A stretch of 7,849 nt of DNA from an uncultured Bacilli bacterium. GTDB lineage: Bacteria; Bacillota_I; Bacilli_A; RF39; UBA660. A model generated the notes under the pieces. That model saw only the letters and a list, made by a program, of their open reading frames with translations, made no database searches and was not told the DNA's origin. The position numbers and the translations under genes are program-made. Positions 1 through 6,985 of this stretch are shown one piece after another (positions within the stretch are counted from its first letter, which is position 1; the number at the start of each line of letters is the position of its first letter). Where the stretch lies: contig CAKOLP010000036.1 in assembly GCA_934096025.1 (NCBI GenBank), forward strand, positions 1 through 7,849. The letters run 5' to 3'.

Positions 1-362
1 TTTTTAGGAGTTATAAAACCTAATGTTCCAAGATAGGCTGTGTTTTCGTTTAATTCATTTAAAAGTTGGTATATTAAATAACAAGTTGTAGTTTTACCAT
101 TTGTGCCTGTTATACCAATAATTTTTAGGGAGCTTAGAGTACTACTATATTCTTCCTTTAAAGCTTCTTCTAGGAATTTGTTAGTGTTAGCTACGACTTC
201 TAGAGGAACGCTACATGGTATGTTTTTTTCAGCAATTATTTTGGTAGCTCCATTTTTGATGGCATTATTTATGTAGTCGTGGCCATCTACAGTGTGGCCT
301 TTAATGGCTACGAAAGTTTGGCCGGGTTTAATTTTTCTTGAATCTGTTTCATATTTAATCAT
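1..362 (-). CDS. murE: MurE, UDP-N-acetylmuramoyl-tripeptide synthetase, N-terminal part (cut by window edge)
   Basis: Mur ligase that adds the third amino acid (L-lysine or meso-diaminopimelate) to UDP-MurNAc-L-Ala-D-Glu in the cytoplasm, an ATP-dependent step of peptidoglycan synthesis. 120 codons are visible and the rest lies beyond the left edge. The N-terminal domain carries the MurE signature TDSRKIKPG (residues 6-14) followed by FVAIKGHTVDGHDY (17-30), which binds the UDP-MurNAc part. The central ATPase domain begins with the P-loop GITGTNGKTTT (83-93), with catalytic Lys90. The start at 362 is chosen because AAGGAG sits 9 nt upstream; an in-frame ATG at 371 is too close to that site. 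The N-terminus before DSR is about 15-20 residues shorter than I remember for typical MurE. The residue-selecting region is missing, so Lys or DAP specificity cannot be judged. It is divergent from trpS. Confidence 0.93.
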   Translation of the reverse strand, partial: MIKYETDSRKIKPGQTFVAIKGHTVDGHDYINNAIKNGATKIIAEKNIPCSVPLEVVANTNKFLEEALKEEYSSTLSSLKIIGITGTNGKTTTCYLIYQLLNELNENTAYLGTLGFITPK

Positions 363-387
363 GATTTTCATCTCCTTATATAAATTT

Positions 388-416
388 ATTATAACAGATT
401 ATAATAATTTACAATA
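388..416 (-). promoter_or_regulatory. Probable SigA promoter of murE (extended -10)
   Basis: On the minus strand TGtTATAAT (396 down to 388) is a perfect extended -10 element. The hexamer 17 bp upstream (416-411, TATTGT) is a weak -35, as is common with extended -10 promoters. A second TATAAT lies just upstream at 403-398. Transcription would begin near 381, leaving a short leader with AAGGAG at 377-372. Prediction from motif only. Confidence 0.55.
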
Positions 417-434
417 GTTTTTCTTTTATAAGCA

Positions 435-443
435 TGATATAAT
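435..443 (+). promoter_or_regulatory. Probable SigA promoter of trpS (extended -10)
   Basis: TGaTATAAT at 435-443 is a perfect extended -10 element. No good -35 hexamer lies 16-18 bp upstream (TAGTTT at 415-420). Transcription would start near 450 and give a leader of about 48 nt, too short for a T-box, so trpS is not controlled like leuS in this window. With the murE promoter it makes a small divergent promoter region. Confidence 0.55.
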
Positions 444-468
444 TGTTAATAAGAAATATTTGCAAAGT

Positions 469-497
469 GAGGTGAAAGTCGTTTTTCGACATTTAAA
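469..497 (+). promoter_or_regulatory. Distant trpS ribosome binding site with intervening hairpin
   Basis: GAGGTG (469-474) is the only good Shine-Dalgarno match ahead of trpS, but it ends 23 nt before the ATG, far beyond the usual 5-10 nt. Between them lies a hairpin: GTCG (478-481), loop TTTTT (482-486), CGAC (487-490). It is extended by AAA (475-477) pairing with TTT (492-494) around a bulged A491. Folding would leave only AAA (495-497) between stem and start codon, bringing the site next to the AUG. There is no in-frame ATG, GTG or TTG between 471 and 498 and the frame is closed by TGA at 468, so a start nearer the GAGGTG is excluded. Confidence 0.6.
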
Positions 498-1586
498 ATG
501 AAAAATATTATGTTGACAGGAGATAGACCTACGGGGAGATTACATATTGGTCATTATGTGGGTTCTTTAAAAAATAGAGTAAGTTTACAAAATAGTGGTA
601 AGTTTAAAGAAATTTATATAATGATAGCTGATGCTCAAGCTTTAACGGATAATTTTGATAATCCAAAAAAAGTAAGAGATAATGTTATGGAAGTTATTTT
701 GGATTATTTGGCTGTTGGTATTGACCCAGAAAAAGCTACTATTTTTGTACAATCTGAGGTTAGTGAGCTTACAGAGTTAACTTTTTATTATATGAATTTA
801 GTTACTTTAAGTAGGTTAGAGCGAAATCCCACTATTAAAAATGAGATAAAGTTAAGAGGGTTTCAAAATAGTATACCAGTAGGGTTTTTGAATTATCCGA
901 TAAGTCAAGCTGCAGATATTACAGCATTTAAAGCAAATATTGTGCCTGTTGGAGAAGATCAAAGTCCAATGATTGAACAAACTAGGGAAATAGTAAAATC
1001 TTTTAATAATACATATGGAAATGTTTTAGTAATGCCAACGGAGTTAATTCCAGATAATGACTATGAAAAAAGATTGCCAGGAATTGATGGTAAAGCTAAG
1101 ATGAGTAAATCTTTAGGAAATACAATATATCTTTCAGATACTAGTGAAGAAATAGAAAAGAAAGTAATGATGATGTATACAGATCCTGATCATATAAGGG
1201 TAAGTGATCCAGGTAAAGTAGAGGGAAATATTGTTTTTACTTATTTAGATGTGTTTGCAAGTGATACGGATTTTGAAAAGTTTTTACCAGAATATAAGTC
1301 TTTGGAAGATTTAAAAGCACATTATAGAGCTGGGGGTCTTGGAGATGTTGTTATAAAAAGATTTTTAAATAATGTTTTACAAGAATTTTTAAAACCTATA
1401 AGGGAAAGAAGAAAATATTATGAACAAAATATTGAAATGGTTTATGATATTTTATGTAAAGGAACTAAAAAAGCGAGATTAAAAGCACAAAGTACTTTGA
1501 AAGAAGTTAAGAAAGCTATGAAGATTGCTTATTTTGAAGATGAAGAATTTAAAAAAGAAATAATAGAAAAATATAATAAAGAATAA
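498..1586 (+). CDS. trpS: Tryptophanyl-tRNA synthetase (TrpRS)
   Basis: Class Ic aminoacyl-tRNA synthetase that activates tryptophan with ATP and charges tRNA-Trp; a cytoplasmic homodimer in its family. The N-terminus LTGDRPTGRLHIGHYVG holds the HIGH motif intact (residues 16-19), and the second ATP-binding signature KMSKS is intact at 201-205 (KAKMSKSLGNT). Between them GEDQSPMIEQTREI is the conserved TrpRS region at the tryptophan and dimer side of the Rossmann fold. Length 362 is slightly above the usual 330-350. The GDRPTGRLHIGHY opening is the type I associate with clostridia and streptococci rather than the Bacillus subtilis SGIQPSG type. The ATG at 498 is the only workable start, although its ribosome binding site is remote. 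The gene is followed after 12 nt by a glycoside hydrolase, probably on the same mRNA. No broken motif or frameshift. Confidence 0.97.
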   Translation: MKNIMLTGDRPTGRLHIGHYVGSLKNRVSLQNSGKFKEIYIMIADAQALTDNFDNPKKVRDNVMEVILDYLAVGIDPEKATIFVQSEVSELTELTFYYMNLVTLSRLERNPTIKNEIKLRGFQNSIPVGFLNYPISQAADITAFKANIVPVGEDQSPMIEQTREIVKSFNNTYGNVLVMPTELIPDNDYEKRLPGIDGKAKMSKSLGNTIYLSDTSEEIEKKVMMMYTDPDHIRVSDPGKVEGNIVFTYLDVFASDTDFEKFLPEYKSLEDLKAHYRAGGLGDVVIKRFLNNVLQEFLKPIRERRKYYEQNIEMVYDILCKGTKKARLKAQSTLKEVKKAMKIAYFEDEEFKKEIIEKYNKE

Positions 1587-1598
1587 GAGGGATAGAGT

Positions 1599-4001
1599 AT
1601 GTTAGAGGGATTTGTTCCGGATAAGGATAAGTTTTTTAGTGATAGTAGAGCAGTTTTTCAAGGGGAAAACTATAGAATTTCTGTTCTTAGTGAAAGGCTT
1701 GTTAGACTTGAATATAGTATTGATGGCAAATTTAATGATAATTTAACTACTCTAGTAAAAAATAGAAAGTTTAGTGTACCTAATTTTAAAGTAGAACAAG
1801 ATGATAAGTATATTGTTATAACTACGAAATATTTTATGTTACAGTATTTGAAGAATAAACCTTTTTTAGGACCGAAGTTTGCTCCGGATAGTAATTTAAA
1901 GATTAATTTGCTTAATACTGATAAGATGTGGTTTTATGGTCATGTGGAAGCAAGAAACTTTATGGGGGGAGCTATAAGTCTAGATAATTATAAGGGACGA
2001 GTTCATTTAGATAAAGGACTTTATTCGACCGATGGGTTTGTTTCTTTAGATGATTCTGGAAATATGGAAATAGATAATGATGGTTTTATAAGGGAACCTA
2101 ATCCGAATAAAGTGGATATTTATGTGTTTATGTATAAAAGGGATTTTGGGTTATGTTTAAAAGATTATTATACATTGACGGGGTATCCTTTGATGATACC
2201 AAGATATGCCCTAGGTGTTTGGTGGAATAGAGATAAAATATATAATTTTGAAGATACTAAAGCTTTAGTTAATTCTTTTAGTAGGCATAATGTGCCTTTA
2301 TCAGTGCTTTTATTAAGTGAGTTTTGGCATATTAAAGATAAAGAAGATTATAATTTATATAAAACGGGGTTTTCATTTAATAGAGAGCTTTTTGCAAACC
2401 CTGAAGAATTTGTAAAATATATGCATAGTAAAGGGGTTTTTGTGGGGCTTAATATGGACCCGGCGGAGGGAATTAGAAAAGAAGAAGACAGGTATTTGAA
2501 TTTTGCGCAAGGGTTAAATATTGTTGATGGAATAACTATTCCTTTTAATGCAATGGATAGAAATTTTATGAGTTTATATGTAAAGCATATGATTGATTAT
2601 TTTTTAGAATTAGGAATAGATATATTTTGGTTAGATTATCAAAATGATTTAAAGAATTTACAAATATTATGTTATTATTATAATCAGGCATTTAATAAAC
2701 TTAAGAATAAAAGAGCTTTATTATTTACAAGAAGCCCTTTAGTGGCGCCGCATAGGGCTGGGGTTTTATATTCTGGGGAAACAATTGTTTCTTGGGATAC
2801 TTTGAAGTATTTACCTTTTTATAATTCACTTGCTTCGAATAAGGGGGTTGCTTGGTGGAGTCATGATGTCGGCGGATATAAAGACGGGATTGAAGATAGT
2901 GAGTTATATTTAAGATATATTCAGTTTTCTTGTTTTAGTCCGATATTTCGTTTTAGTGCCAAAAGAGGAGTTTATTATAAAAGAGAACCTTGGTTTTGGG
3001 ATATTAAAACATTTACTATAGCTCGGGAATATATTTTATTAAGACAACGTTTATTACCATATTTATATACTGAGGGAGTAAATTATAGTAAGACTGGAAG
3101 ACCACTTATACAACCGATTTATTATGCTTATCCAGAAATATATGATGAACCTAATTATCGAAATGAGTATTATTTTGGAAAAGAGTTCTTTATTGCTCCG
3201 ATTACTAAACCAAAAGATGTTACTATGAATAGATCTATTGAAAGATTGTATTTACCTAAAGGTGTTTGGTATGATTTTAAAACTGGGAAGAAGTTTATGG
3301 GGGATAAAAGATATGTGGCTTTTTATAAAGAAGATGAATATCCTATATTTGTTCAAGAGGGAGGAATTATTCCCCTTTCTAACTTGAATGAAGATAACCT
3401 TAATAGTTATGCACCACCTAAAAGTATGGAAATAAATATATTCCCAGGTAAAAGTAATATGTATAAGCTATATGAAGATGATGGTATTACTAAGTTTTAT
3501 GAAAATGGCTATTTTATAGTTACGGCAATTGATTATAATTATATGCAAAATAACTATACTGTTATTATAAGACCTATCGAGGGAAAGACTGATATAATTC
3601 CTAAATATCGAGATTACAAAATAAGATTTAGAAATACAAGAATTGCAGATAGTGTTGATGTATATTTAAATAATGAAAAAGATAAAGTAGAATATCGGGT
3701 ATATGAAGATGAAAATGATTTTGTCGTGGATTTGAAAAATGTTGATACTACGAAACAATTGGTTGTTAATTGTAAGGGTAGAGATATCGAGATAAATGCA
3801 GTTAGAATAATTAATGAAGATATAAATTCAATTATTACGGACTTAAAGATTAGTACAAAATTAAAAGAACAAATTGCTAGTATTATATTTAGTGATATGG
3901 ATGTAAAGTTAAAAAGAATTGAAATTAAGAAACTTCGAGGACTTGATAAAAGATTTGTAAGAATGTTTATAAAACTACTTGAATATATTGCAGAAATTTA
4001 A
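1599..4001 (+). CDS. Glycoside hydrolase family 31 protein (alpha-glucosidase/alpha-xylosidase type)
   Basis: GH31 enzymes are retaining exo-acting alpha-glycosidases. There is no signal peptide, so it should act in the cytoplasm, probably on imported oligosaccharides. Residues about 15-190 form the N-terminal beta-sandwich. The (beta/alpha)8 barrel begins near YALGVWWNRDKIYNFED and contains the nucleophile motif IFWLDYQND with Asp346, matching Asp518 of human acid alpha-glucosidase (WIDMNE). The substrate-site motif WWSHDVGGY follows, then SPIFRF. At the usual acid/base position (SGD in GAA, Asp616) this protein has YSGETIVSW with Glu394. C-terminal beta domains follow (PLIQPIYY, FFIAPIT, EGGIIPL, YEDDG), then about 75 residues predicted helical with no recognised domain. 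Length 800 fits the family. The ATG at 1599 has AGAGGG about 8 nt upstream. It probably shares the trpS mRNA. The substrate cannot be told from sequence. Confidence 0.93.
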   Translation: MLEGFVPDKDKFFSDSRAVFQGENYRISVLSERLVRLEYSIDGKFNDNLTTLVKNRKFSVPNFKVEQDDKYIVITTKYFMLQYLKNKPFLGPKFAPDSNLKINLLNTDKMWFYGHVEARNFMGGAISLDNYKGRVHLDKGLYSTDGFVSLDDSGNMEIDNDGFIREPNPNKVDIYVFMYKRDFGLCLKDYYTLTGYPLMIPRYALGVWWNRDKIYNFEDTKALVNSFSRHNVPLSVLLLSEFWHIKDKEDYNLYKTGFSFNRELFANPEEFVKYMHSKGVFVGLNMDPAEGIRKEEDRYLNFAQGLNIVDGITIPFNAMDRNFMSLYVKHMIDYFLELGIDIFWLDYQNDLKNLQILCYYYNQAFNKLKNKRALLFTRSPLVAPHRAGVLYSGETIVSWDTLKYLPFYNSLASNKGVAWWSHDVGGYKDGIEDSELYLRYIQFSCFSPIFRFSAKRGVYYKREPWFWDIKTFTIAREYILLRQRLLPYLYTEGVNYSKTGRPLIQPIYYAYPEIYDEPNYRNEYYFGKEFFIAPITKPKDVTMNRSIERLYLPKGVWYDFKTGKKFMGDKRYVAFYKEDEYPIFVQEGGIIPLSNLNEDNLNSYAPPKSMEINIFPGKSNMYKLYEDDGITKFYENGYFIVTAIDYNYMQNNYTVIIRPIEGKTDIIPKYRDYKIRFRNTRIADSVDVYLNNEKDKVEYRVYEDENDFVVDLKNVDTTKQLVVNCKGRDIEINAVRIINEDINSIITDLKISTKLKEQIASIIFSDMDVKLKRIEIKKLRGLDKRFVRMFIKLLEYIAEI

Positions 4002-4007
4002 TATAAT
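3979..4007 (+). promoter_or_regulatory. SigA promoter of the leuS T-box operon
   Basis: TTGAAT (3979-3984) and TATAAT (4002-4007) are separated by exactly 17 bp, the best SigA match in the window. The -35 lies in the last codons of the hydrolase gene and the -10 begins on the base after its TAA stop. Transcription would start near 4014, just ahead of the T-box Stem I, so the leader RNA would begin almost at its first helix. Confidence 0.75.
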
Positions 4008-4013
4008 ACTTTT

Positions 4014-4198
4014 AAACAGAAGAAGAAAGAGTAGTAAATTAAGGATATTTTAAAGAAAGTTAGTGGTTGATGAGAACTAATAAATAGAATTAATTGAACT
4101 TGCTTTTGGATGTTAATGGGGTAATTTCCGTATCAATTATGAAGAAGTAAGTAAGGTGGTACCACGGGGAAACTCGTCCTTTAGGTAGCACTTTTTTT
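4014..4198 (+). promoter_or_regulatory. T-box riboswitch leader, leucine-specific (CUU specifier)
   Basis: This leader RNA senses uncharged tRNA-Leu and allows read-through into the downstream operon. Stem I can be drawn in full. Basal helix GAAAG (4025-4029) pairs with CTTTT (4103-4107). A symmetric specifier loop has AGTAGTA (4030-4036) facing GAACTTG (4096-4102). AATTAA (4037-4042) pairs with TTAATT (4090-4095), TATTT (4046-4050) with AAATA (4082-4086), and distal TTAGT (4060-4064) with ACTAA (4076-4080) around loop GGTTGATGAGA. In the usual GAA-codon-purine context the specifier is CTT (4099-4101), leucine; a one-base shift would read TTG, also leucine. The T-box AAGGTGGTACCACGG (4153-4167) carries UGGU (4157-4160) to pair with the tRNA 3' end. 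Antiterminator: AAGG with CCTT (4178-4181), bulge TGGTACC, ACGGG with CTCGT (4173-4177), loop GAAA. Both specifier and downstream leuS agree. Confidence 0.95.
4153..4198 (+). terminator. T-box regulated intrinsic terminator
   Basis: AAGGTGgTACC (4153-4163) can pair with GGTAgCACTTT (4184-4194) with one G-G mismatch, enclosing the GAAA-capped hairpin 4164-4177 and an unpaired CCTTTA (4178-4183). The seven-T run 4192-4198 follows directly, so its first three bases can also pair with the stem. This pairing takes both the UGGU tRNA-binding bases and the AAGG arm of the antiterminator, so the two folds exclude each other. No classical terminator arm complementary to the antiterminator 3' strand (CTCGTCC) is present. 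Confidence 0.75.
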
Positions 4199-4211
4199 GT
4201 TGGGAGGAGTT

Positions 4212-4601
4212 ATGGATAATACATCAATATATATCTGGGGAATATTTGTTTATTTGGCAATATTTCTGTGTAATTATGTTTATTATAAATTGGGATATAG
4301 AAGTATGTTTAAAAAAAAGAAAAAGAAACGAAATAAAAAAATAGAAGATTTTATTGGTATTTCATATTTTGTAATAAGATATAAGTTGGATATAAGTAAG
4401 TGCAATTTGAATTTATTATTTGGGGTATTATCTTTAGTTAATGCTTTTATAATAACAGTTGTATTTATGATTATTAATTTATTAGATTGGGATTTACCAT
4501 TTAGTATGTTATTAGGATTTGTGTTATTATTTGGGCTTATATATGCAATGTATGAAATATTAGGAAAATATTTAGATAAGAAAGGAATGTGTAGAAAATG
4601 A
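4212..4601 (+). CDS. Unknown small three-helix membrane protein in the leuS operon
   Basis: No function recognised. It has 129 residues with three predicted membrane segments: about 6-25 (IYIWGIFVYLAIFLC), 68-91 (LLFGVLSLVNAFIITVVF) and 97-117 (FSMLLGFVLLFGLIYAMYEI). A very basic stretch after the first segment (six Lys from residue 34, then RNKK) and the basic C-terminus imply N-terminus out, loop and C-terminus in. The C-terminal part, with GLIYAMYEILGKYL and KKGM, resembles small uncharacterised Bacillota membrane proteins I remember only loosely. ATG 4212 is chosen because GGGAGGAG (4202-4209) lies just upstream; the in-frame TTG at 4197 lies in the terminator U-run and has no binding site. 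It is the first gene behind the T-box, so its expression should follow leucine-tRNA charging. Its TGA overlaps the leuS ATG, suggesting translational coupling. Confidence 0.85.
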   Translation: MDNTSIYIWGIFVYLAIFLCNYVYYKLGYRSMFKKKKKKRNKKIEDFIGISYFVIRYKLDISKCNLNLLFGVLSLVNAFIITVVFMIINLLDWDLPFSMLLGFVLLFGLIYAMYEILGKYLDKKGMCRK

Positions 4602-6979
4602 ATTTTAAAGAAATAGAAAAGAAATGGCAAAGTTATTGGGAAGAACACAAGAGTTTTAAGGCTTATAATGATAGTGATAAAGAACATTATTATGTGTTGG
4701 TTGAGTTTCCTTATCCATCTGGTGCGGGACTTCATGTTGGTCATGTCAGAAGTTATACAGCACAAGATGCTATTGCGAGATTAAAAAGAATGCAAGGATA
4801 TAATGTGTTGTTTCCAATGGGGTGGGATGCTTTCGGGGCACCTGCAGAACAATACGCGATAAAGAATCATGTTCATCCGAAAGAAGCAACAAGAATTAAT
4901 ATTGCTAATTTTAAAAGACAAATGCAAGATTTAGGTTTTTCTTTTGATTGGGATAGAGAATTTAGTACGACTGATCCAGAATATTATAAATGGACACAAT
5001 GGCAATTTTTACAATTTTATAAGCATGGTATGGCTTATAAGGCAGAAACTCCGGTAAATTGGTGTGATAAATGTAAATCAGTGTTATCAAATGAAGATGC
5101 TGCCGGGGGTGTTTGTGAGCGATGTGGAAGCAAAGTTATGCAAAAAAATGCTAGTCAATGGATGCTTCGAATGAGTGATTATTCTGAAGATTTGTTAAAA
5201 GGATTAGATGATACGAATTTTGCAACTAAAGTTAAGTTGGGACAAATAAATTGGATTGGTAAATCTGTTGGGGCAGATGTAAAATTTAAAGTTGCTAATA
5301 GTGATTTAGAATTTGTTGTTTTTACAACTAGACCTGATACTTTATTTGGGGCAACTTATTGTGTAATGGCACCTGAACATGAACTTGTAAATAAAATTGT
5401 AACTCCAGAACAAAAAGAAGAAGTTATGAAGTATCAAGAAATGTGTAAATTGAAAAATGATATGGAAAGAACTGAATTAAATAAAGATAAGACTGGGGTA
5501 TTTACCGGAGCTTATGCGGTTAATCCAGTTAATGGAAAAGAAATTCCTATTTGGATAAGTGATTATGTTTTAGCATCTTATGGTACTGGTGCTATAATGG
5601 CAGTACCTGCCCACGATGAAAGAGATTATGAATTTGCTAAAAAATTTGCTCTTGATATTGTTTCTGTAATAGGTGAAAATGAAGAATTACCTTATGTTGG
5701 TGATGGTGTTCATATTAATTCTGAGTTTTTAAATGGTTTAAATAAAGAAGATGCTATAGAAAAAGTAATTATGTGGCTTGAAGAAAATAATTGTGGTAAA
5801 AAACAAGTAAATTATAAAAGGCGTGATTGGGTATTCTCACGTCAAAGATTCTGGGGAGAACCTATTCCAATGATTTATTGTGAAAAATGTGGTTGGGTAC
5901 CTATGGATGAAGCTGATTTACCATTGTTGCTTCCAGATGTTGCTGAATATGAACCTACGGAAGACGGTCAAAGTCCACTTGCTAAGATTACAGATTGGGT
6001 TAATACTACTTGTCCGAAGTGTGGAGCTAGTGCTAAAAGAGAAACGGATACTATGCCAAACTGGGCAGGTTCAAGTTGGTATTTCTTAAGATTTATGGAT
6101 GCTTTAAATACTCAAGAATTTGCTAGTATGGACGCTATGAAATATTGGCAAAGAGTTGATTGGTATAATGGTGGTATGGAACATACTGCAAGACATTTGT
6201 TGTATGCAAGATTCTGGGTACAATTTTTGTATAATATTGGATTAGTTCCTCATAAAGAAATGATTTGGACTAGAGTAAGTCATGGTATGATTCTAGGTAG
6301 TGATAATCAAAAGATGAGTAAAAGTAAAGGAAATGTAATTAATCCAGATGATATTGTTGCAGAGTATGGAGCAGATACTTTAAGAATATATGAAATGTTT
6401 ATCGGTGATTATGAACAAGATGTACCATGGAGTACGGATTCACTACGTGGTTGTAAAAGATTTGTAGATCGAATTGTCCGTTTGAAAGATAAAGTAGTGG
6501 ACGGTACTTCATATACACCTGAATTAGAGTCTTTAATACATCAAAGTATTAAAAAAGTTACTCATGATATCTTACATATTAGATATAATACTGCGGTATC
6601 AACACTAATGATTTTACTTAATAAAATGGAAACTTTACAAAATGTGACGAAAGCTGATTATAAAATATTGTTAACTTTGTTAAATCCTATAGCACCTCAT
6701 GTAACTGAAGAATTAAATGAATCTTTAGGATTTGCACCTATTTGTGAAAGCGCTTGGCCAGAGTATGATGAAGAAAAAATTATGGCACAAGAAAAAGAAA
6801 TTGGAGTTCAAGTAAATGGAAAATTAAGAGCTTCAATTGTTGTATCTGTAAATGATGATGAAGATACTATGAAAGAAAAAGCTATGGCTTGTGAAAATGT
6901 TAAAAGACATATTGATGGTAAAGATATTGTAAAGGTTATCGTTATAAAGGGTAAAATTGTTAATATCGTAGTAAAATAG
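4598..6979 (+). CDS. leuS: Leucyl-tRNA synthetase (LeuRS)
   Basis: Class Ia synthetase that charges tRNA-Leu and hydrolyses mischarged products; cytoplasmic. HIGH appears as HVGH at residues 46-49 (PYPSGAGLHVGH). A zinc-ribbon-like CxxC pair follows (Cys156, Cys159, Cys173, Cys176). The CP1 editing domain has the threonine-rich TTRPDTLFG (243-251) and GTGAIMAVPAHDERD with Asp340 and Asp343, so post-transfer editing should be active. A second cysteine set (428, 431, 472, 475) precedes NWAGSSWYF. KMSKS is at 572-576, and the anticodon-binding and C-terminal domains run to residue 793. Only a short GSDNQ separates HGMILG from KMSKS, so the leucine-specific insertion found in some LeuRS is absent; length is at the low end (usual 800-880). 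The ATG at 4598 overlaps the preceding TGA, with AAAGGA 11 nt upstream. Controlled by the leucine T-box. Confidence 0.98.
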   Translation: MNFKEIEKKWQSYWEEHKSFKAYNDSDKEHYYVLVEFPYPSGAGLHVGHVRSYTAQDAIARLKRMQGYNVLFPMGWDAFGAPAEQYAIKNHVHPKEATRINIANFKRQMQDLGFSFDWDREFSTTDPEYYKWTQWQFLQFYKHGMAYKAETPVNWCDKCKSVLSNEDAAGGVCERCGSKVMQKNASQWMLRMSDYSEDLLKGLDDTNFATKVKLGQINWIGKSVGADVKFKVANSDLEFVVFTTRPDTLFGATYCVMAPEHELVNKIVTPEQKEEVMKYQEMCKLKNDMERTELNKDKTGVFTGAYAVNPVNGKEIPIWISDYVLASYGTGAIMAVPAHDERDYEFAKKFALDIVSVIGENEELPYVGDGVHINSEFLNGLNKEDAIEKVIMWLEENNCGKKQVNYKRRDWVFSRQRFWGEPIPMIYCEKCGWVPMDEADLPLLLPDVAEYEPTEDGQSPLAKITDWVNTTCPKCGASAKRETDTMPNWAGSSWYFLRFMDALNTQEFASMDAMKYWQRVDWYNGGMEHTARHLLYARFWVQFLYNIGLVPHKEMIWTRVSHGMILGSDNQKMSKSKGNVINPDDIVAEYGADTLRIYEMFIGDYEQDVPWSTDSLRGCKRFVDRIVRLKDKVVDGTSYTPELESLIHQSIKKVTHDILHIRYNTAVSTLMILLNKMETLQNVTKADYKILLTLLNPIAPHVTEELNESLGFAPICESAWPEYDEEKIMAQEKEIGVQVNGKLRASIVVSVNDDEDTMKEKAMACENVKRHIDGKDIVKVIVIKGKIVNIVVK

Positions 6980-6985
6980 AAAGTT

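Noticed and set aside
450..497. T-box or Trp attenuator ahead of trpS
   Set aside because: The leader is only about 48 nt, with no T-box motif, terminator or Trp codons.
4156..4165. Perfect palindrome GTGGTACCAC as an operator
   Set aside because: It belongs to the conserved T-box motif and is explained by that RNA function.
4197..4211. TTG start extending the membrane protein by five residues
   Set aside because: The TTG lies in the terminator U-run with no binding site, whereas ATG 4212 has GGGAGGAG at the right distance.
4283..4765. Long open frame on the minus strand across the membrane protein gene and the start of leuS
   Set aside because: It is antisense to two supported genes, has no ribosome binding site, and its Lys/Phe/Ile-rich product reflects the reversed A-rich and hydrophobic codons.
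5880..6089. Short open frame in another reading frame of leuS
   Set aside because: It lies wholly within the conserved zinc and NWAGSSWYF region of leuS, with no binding site of its own.
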